A model generated the notes under the pieces. That model saw only the letters and a list, made by a program, of their open reading frames with translations, made no database searches and was not told the DNA's origin. The position numbers and the translations under genes were made by a program. Of a stretch of DNA of 64,000 bases, positions 34,001 to 40,000 are shown one piece after another (position 1 is the stretch's first letter; every line of letters begins with the position of its first letter). Source of the stretch: Nitzschia sp. DOCU1 (taxonomy: Eukaryota; Bacillariophyta; Bacillariophyceae; Bacillariales; Bacillariaceae). Location: NCBI GenBank assembly GCA_951394045.1, contig OX595998.1, positions 496,001 to 560,000 of the forward strand, given 5' to 3'.

Positions 34001-37000
34001 GGCCGGCCCCACTGCCGGACCGACTGCTGGCCCTACTGCTGGACCGACTGCTGGCCCCACTGCTGGCCCTACTGCCGGACCCACCGCAGGACCTACTTCT
34101 GGACCTACTGCCGGACCCACCGCAGGACCTACTGCCGGACCCACCGCAGGACCTACTGCCGGACCCACTGCCGGACCGACTGCCGGACCCACCGCAGGAC
34201 CGACAGCCGGACCCACCGCAGGACCGACAGCCGGACCCACCGCAGGACCGACGGCCGGACCCACCGCTGGCCCGACTGCAGGACCCACTTCCGGACCGTC
34301 ACTCAGTTTCCAACCCACCGACTGCTACGACAAGTACGGTTTGACACCATCTGATTATGCCGAGCCTCCGAAGGGCAAGAATATTACAGTGCGCGATGGT
34401 ACTTTTAACATTGTCTCGGCTGACGGGGATCGTATCACTATCGAGATCACAAACCTGTTCCCCGAAAACGAAACGGTTATCATCAGTGTGAACTACCACA
34501 AAGACTACGGTAACACTGTTTGTGAAATGAACGACGCCGTGGATTACGAGGAATCCATGCAGATTGACGCAGTTTGCTATGACTTGTACACAGATATATT
34601 TATTTATGTTTGGACTGGAAAGAATTTGACAATTGAAGACTGCGAAGAGTGCGAACTGCCCGAAGACGACAACGTTGATGTAACGGTGTTTCACTTCGAA
34701 CCGTCATGTCGAGATCTCTGTGCCCCACCGACGGCTGGTCCCACAACAGGGCCTACAACGGGTCCTACCTCTGGTCCCACCTCTGGACCGACTTCTGGCC
34801 CTACTGCCGGACCTACGGCTGGCCCAACCGCCGGACCTACTTCTGGACCTACAGCTGGACCAACAGCTGGACCAACAGCTGGACCCACTGCTGGCCCTAC
34901 GGCTGGACCCACCGCTGGACCCACGGCTGGCCCTACTGCCGGACCCACCGCTGGCCCGACTGCAGGACCCACTGCTGGCCCGACTGCAGGACCCACTGCT
35001 GGCCCGACTGCAGGACCCACTGCTGGCCCTACAGCAGGCCCCACTGCCGGTCCTACAGCAGGCCCCACTGCCGGTCCTACAGCAGGCCCCACTGCCGGTC
35101 CTACAGCAGGCCCCACTGCCGGACCCACTGCCGGACCGACAGCTGGCCCCACTGCCGGACCCACTGCGGGTCCCACTGCTGGACCTACCGCTGGACCAAC
35201 AGCTGGCCCCACTGCCGGACCCACTGGGGGTCCCACGGCTGGACCCACTTCCGGACCAACGGCTGGACCCACCGCTGGACCCACTTCCGGACCAACGGCT
35301 GGCCCTACAGGAGGACCAACTGCCGGACCCACGGCTGGACCCACCGCAGGACCAACTGCCGGACCTACCGCAGGGCCAACTGCCGGACCTACCGCAGGAC
35401 CAACCGCCGGACCAACTGCCGGGCCCACCGCAGGACCCACGGCCGGACCTAGCTTAAGTCAGGCCCCAACACCTTGTCTCGACAAGGCAGTGGCGATTCC
35501 TGTTTCCAAGGTTGGAATGACAGATCTTCTTGATTTCCCAGAAGGACTGATCTCAATCAGATATCAAGGAATTGATGATATTCGTTTCGAGGTAAATAAT
35601 GTGTTTGGCAAGCCAGTTACTTCACTTGGAATCCAGTATTACGCCAGTTTGGCCCAAATACAATGCGAACGCATCAAAGATTTTAACGATAATCGCGTCC
35701 AAACCATCACTGCTGCCTGCGTTGAAGGGGCCACCGAGATCAACATTATTGTCTACTTTGGAGATGCCGACAGCAACGAAAACTGCGAGAGGTGTACAGA
35801 ACCTTCCACAGATTCGACAGACACTGTCTACTTCAATTACGCAATGAACTGTAACCCCATCTGTGAGACTGAGGAGCCGTCGGCTAACCCAAGTCAAAGC
35901 ATGTACCCAAGTACTGCTCCGACGTCGGGCCCTACAGCTGGCCCCACTGCTGGACCTACGGCCGGACCCAGCGCTGGACCTACCGCTGGCCCCACTGCTG
36001 GGCCAACTGCTGGCCCCACCGCTGGACCTACCGCTGGCCCCACTGCTGGGCCAACTACTGGCCCCACCGCTGGACCTACCGCTGGCCCCACTGCTGGGCC
36101 AACTGCTGGCCCCACCGCTGGACCTACCGCTGGCCCCACTGCTGGGCCAACTGCTGGCCCCACCGCTGGACCTACCGCTGGCCCGACTGCAGGACCCACT
36201 GCTGGGCCAACTGCTGGCCCCACCGCTGGACCTACCGCTGGCCCTACTGCTGGCCCGACTGCAGGACCCACTGCTGGCCCCACTGCCGGTCCTACAGCAG
36301 GCCCCACTGCCGGTCCTACTGCTGGCCCCACTGCCGGTCCTACAGCAGGCCCCACTGCCGGACCAACAGCTGGCCCCACTGCCGGACCCACTGCGGGTCC
36401 CACTGCTGGACCTACCGCTGGACCAACAGCTGGCCCCACTTCCGGACCCACTGCGGGTCCCACGGCTGGACCCACTTCCGGACCAACGGCTGGACCCACC
36501 GCTGGACCAACGTCTGGACCCACTTCCGGACCAACGGCTGGCCCTACAGGAGGACCAACTGCCGGACCAACGTCTGGACCCACCGCAGGACCAACGGCTG
36601 GCCCTACAGCAGGACCAACTGCGGGTCCAACCACAGGACCCACTACCGGACCAACAACCGGACCTACGACTGGTCCTACCACCGGGCCCACGACTGGTCC
36701 TACCACCGGGCCCACCACAGGACCGACTGCCGGTCCCACCACAGGACCGACTGCCGGTCCCACCGCCGGTCCTACAGCTGGCCCCACCGCCGGACCCACT
36801 GCTGGACCCACGGCCGGACCCACTGCTGGACCCACTGCCGGCCCAACTGGAGGACCCACCGCCGGACCCACTGCAGGACCCACCTCTGGCCCCACTGCCG
36901 GTCCCACCGCCGGTCCCACCGCCGGACCTACAGCTGGACCAACTGCCGGTCCTACCGCCGGACCCACTGCTGGACCCACTTCCGGACCCACTTCCGGACC

Positions 37001-40000
37001 GACTGCTGGCCCCACCGCCGGACCAACTGCCGGTCCTACCGCCGGACCCACTGCTGGACCCACTTCCGGACCAACTGCTGGCCCCACCGCCGGACCAACT
37101 GCTGGACCTACCGCCGGTCCCACTGCTGGACCCACCGCCGGACCTACTGCTGGCCCCACCGCCGGACCAACTGCTGGACCTACCGCTGGACCTACCGCCG
37201 GACCTACCGCCGGACCCACCGCCGGACCTACTGCTGGACCCACTGCTGGACCGACCGCCGGACCCACTGCTGGACCCACCGCCGGACCCACTGCTGGACC
37301 CACCGCCGGACCTACCGCCGGACCCACTGCTGGACCAACTTCCGGACCCACTGCTGGACCCACCGCCGGACCCACTGCTGGACCCACCGCCGGACCCACG
37401 ACTGGCCCCACTACTGGACCAACAACCGGACCGACGACTGGTCCGACCACCGGGCCCACCACAGGACCGACGACTGGTCCTACCACCGGGCCCACGACTG
37501 GTCCTACCACCGGGCCCACCACAGGACCGACTGCCGGTCCCACCGCCGGTCCTACAGCTGGCCCCACCGCCGGTCCTACAGCTGGCCCCACCGCAGGACC
37601 TACTGCGGGTCCTACCGCCGGGCCCACCGCCGGACCTACAGCTGGCCCCACCGCCGGACCCACTGCTGGACCCACCGCCGGACCTACTGCTGGACCCACT
37701 GCTGGACCGACCGCCGGACCCACTGCTGGACCAACAGCTGGACCCACCGCGGGACCCACTTCCGGACCCACCGCCGGCCCTACAGCTGGCCCCACAGCCG
37801 GCCCTACGGCTGGACCAACTGCCGGGCCAACCGCTGGACCAACTGCCGGGCCAACCGCTGGACCAACTTCTGGACCTACGGGTGGCCCCACTGCTGGACC
37901 TACCGGTGGACCTACTGCTGGACCCACGGCTGGCCCCACCGCAGGACCTACTGCGGGTCCTACCGCCGGGCCCACCGCCGGACCTACAGCTGGCCCCACC
38001 GCCGGACCTACTGCTGGCCCAACCGCTGGTCCAACCGGTGGACCTACTGCTGGCCCAACCGCTGGTCCAACCGGTGGACCTACTGCTGGCCCAACCGCTG
38101 GTCCAACCGGTGGACCTACTGCTGGCCCAACCGTTGGACCTACGACTGGTCCCACCACGGGACCTACCACTGGGCCCACTTCTGGACCATCCACAAGTAT
38201 GGCCCCTACCCCTTGCTTGGATAAAGCAACCTACACAAGCGTCGAGACGGTTGGCATGCCTTCTAATTTTACTTCAATCCCTGAAGGTCTACTGGACATT
38301 CTTGATCTGAATGGAAATGATGTGGTTGTGCGAATTAATAATGTGTTCGATGCAGCAGTGACGGCTGTGTCTGTCCATTATCATGTGGACATAAGCACCG
38401 AAGATTGCGACTACAGACCAGGGTTCAAAGCAGAAGGCTCTGTCAAATACACGGCTTTCTGTTACGGGCTTGACCAAAAGTTTACCGATATCAGCATTGT
38501 AGTTTATTTCGGAACGGCCACATCCGAGAATTGTGAGGAATGCCAGCCTCCAGCCAGTGACTCCGAGGATACTGTGTATTTCAGCGTTGAAATCCCATGC
38601 ATACCGGTCTGCGAGACCGACTCTCCCACTTCTGGCCCGACTGCCGGGCCCACAACTGGACCCACTGCTGGCCCCACTGCCGGACCTACCGCAGGCCCAA
38701 CTTCCGGACCGACTGCCGGCCCAACGTCCGGTCCTACTGCAGGACCCACCGCAGGACCCACTGCCGGTCCCACAGCTGGCCCAACAGCCGGACCTACCGC
38801 AGGTCCAACTTCCGGACCGACTGCCGGCCCAACGTCCGGTCCTACTGCAGGACCCACTGCCGGTCCCACAGCTGGCCCAACAGCCGGACCTACCGCAGGT
38901 CCAACAGCCGGACCTACCGCAGGTCCAACAGCCGGACCTACTGCAGGACCCACTGCCGGTCCCACAGCTGGACCTACCGCAGGCCCAACAGCAGGACCTA
39001 CTACGGGACCCACCTCGGGACCAACGGCTGGACCCACTACCGGACCCACCGCTGGCCCTACGGTGGGACCCACTGCTGGTCCTACGGCTGGCCCAACAGC
39101 TGGACCCACTGCTGGCCCAACGGCCGGACCCACCGCAGGACCGACTGCCGGCCCCACCGCTGGACCGACTGCAGGACCAACGGCTGGTCCCACTTCAGGG
39201 CCAACAGCCGGACCTACTTCTGGACCGACGACCGGTCCGACCACTGGACCCACCACTGGACCTACCACTGGCCCGACCATAGGTCCAACCACCGGACCTA
39301 CAACTGGTCCCACCGCTGGTCCGACCTCTGGCCCCACTGCTGGTCCCACCGCCGGTCCGACCTCTGGCCCCACCGCCGGTCCGACCTCTGGCCCCACCGC
39401 CGGACCAACGGCTGGCCCCACTGCAGGCCCGACAGCTGGACCGACTGCCGGTCCTACAGCAGGCCCCACTGCCGGCCCCACCGCCGGACCCACGGCTGGA
39501 CCGACCGCCGGACCCACTGCCGGACCCACGGCTGGACCGACCGCCGGACCCACCGCAGGACCGACTGCAAGCCCTACTGCTGGACCCACCGCAGGACCGA
39601 CTGCAGGCCCCACTGCTGGACCGACTGCAGGCCCCACCGCCGGACCTACTGCAGGACCGACTGCAGGCCCCACTGCTGGACCCACCGCAGGACCGACTGC
39701 AGGACCGACTGCAGGCCCCACTGCTGGACCCACTGCTGGACCCACTGCTGGACCCACTGCTGGACCCACCGCAGGACCGACTGCAGGCCCCACTGCTGGA
39801 CCCACCGCTGGCCCCACGGCCGGCCCCACTTCTGGACCCACCACCGAACCCACTGCTGGACCGACGACCGGACCCACCACAGGACCGACGACCGGTCCGA
39901 CCATCGGACCCACTTCTGGACCAAGCGCAAGCGTGGCCCCTACCCCATGCATCGACAAGGCAACCTACACAAGCGTTGAGACGGTTGGCATGCCCTCTAG

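Noticed and set aside
26981..34318. 2445-residue minus-strand ORF of VGPA repeats, and other long frames across the repeat blocks
   Set aside because: A 12-bp GC-rich unit without stop trinucleotides leaves all six frames open. Only the plus frame has a signal peptide and continues through the unique Cys modules.
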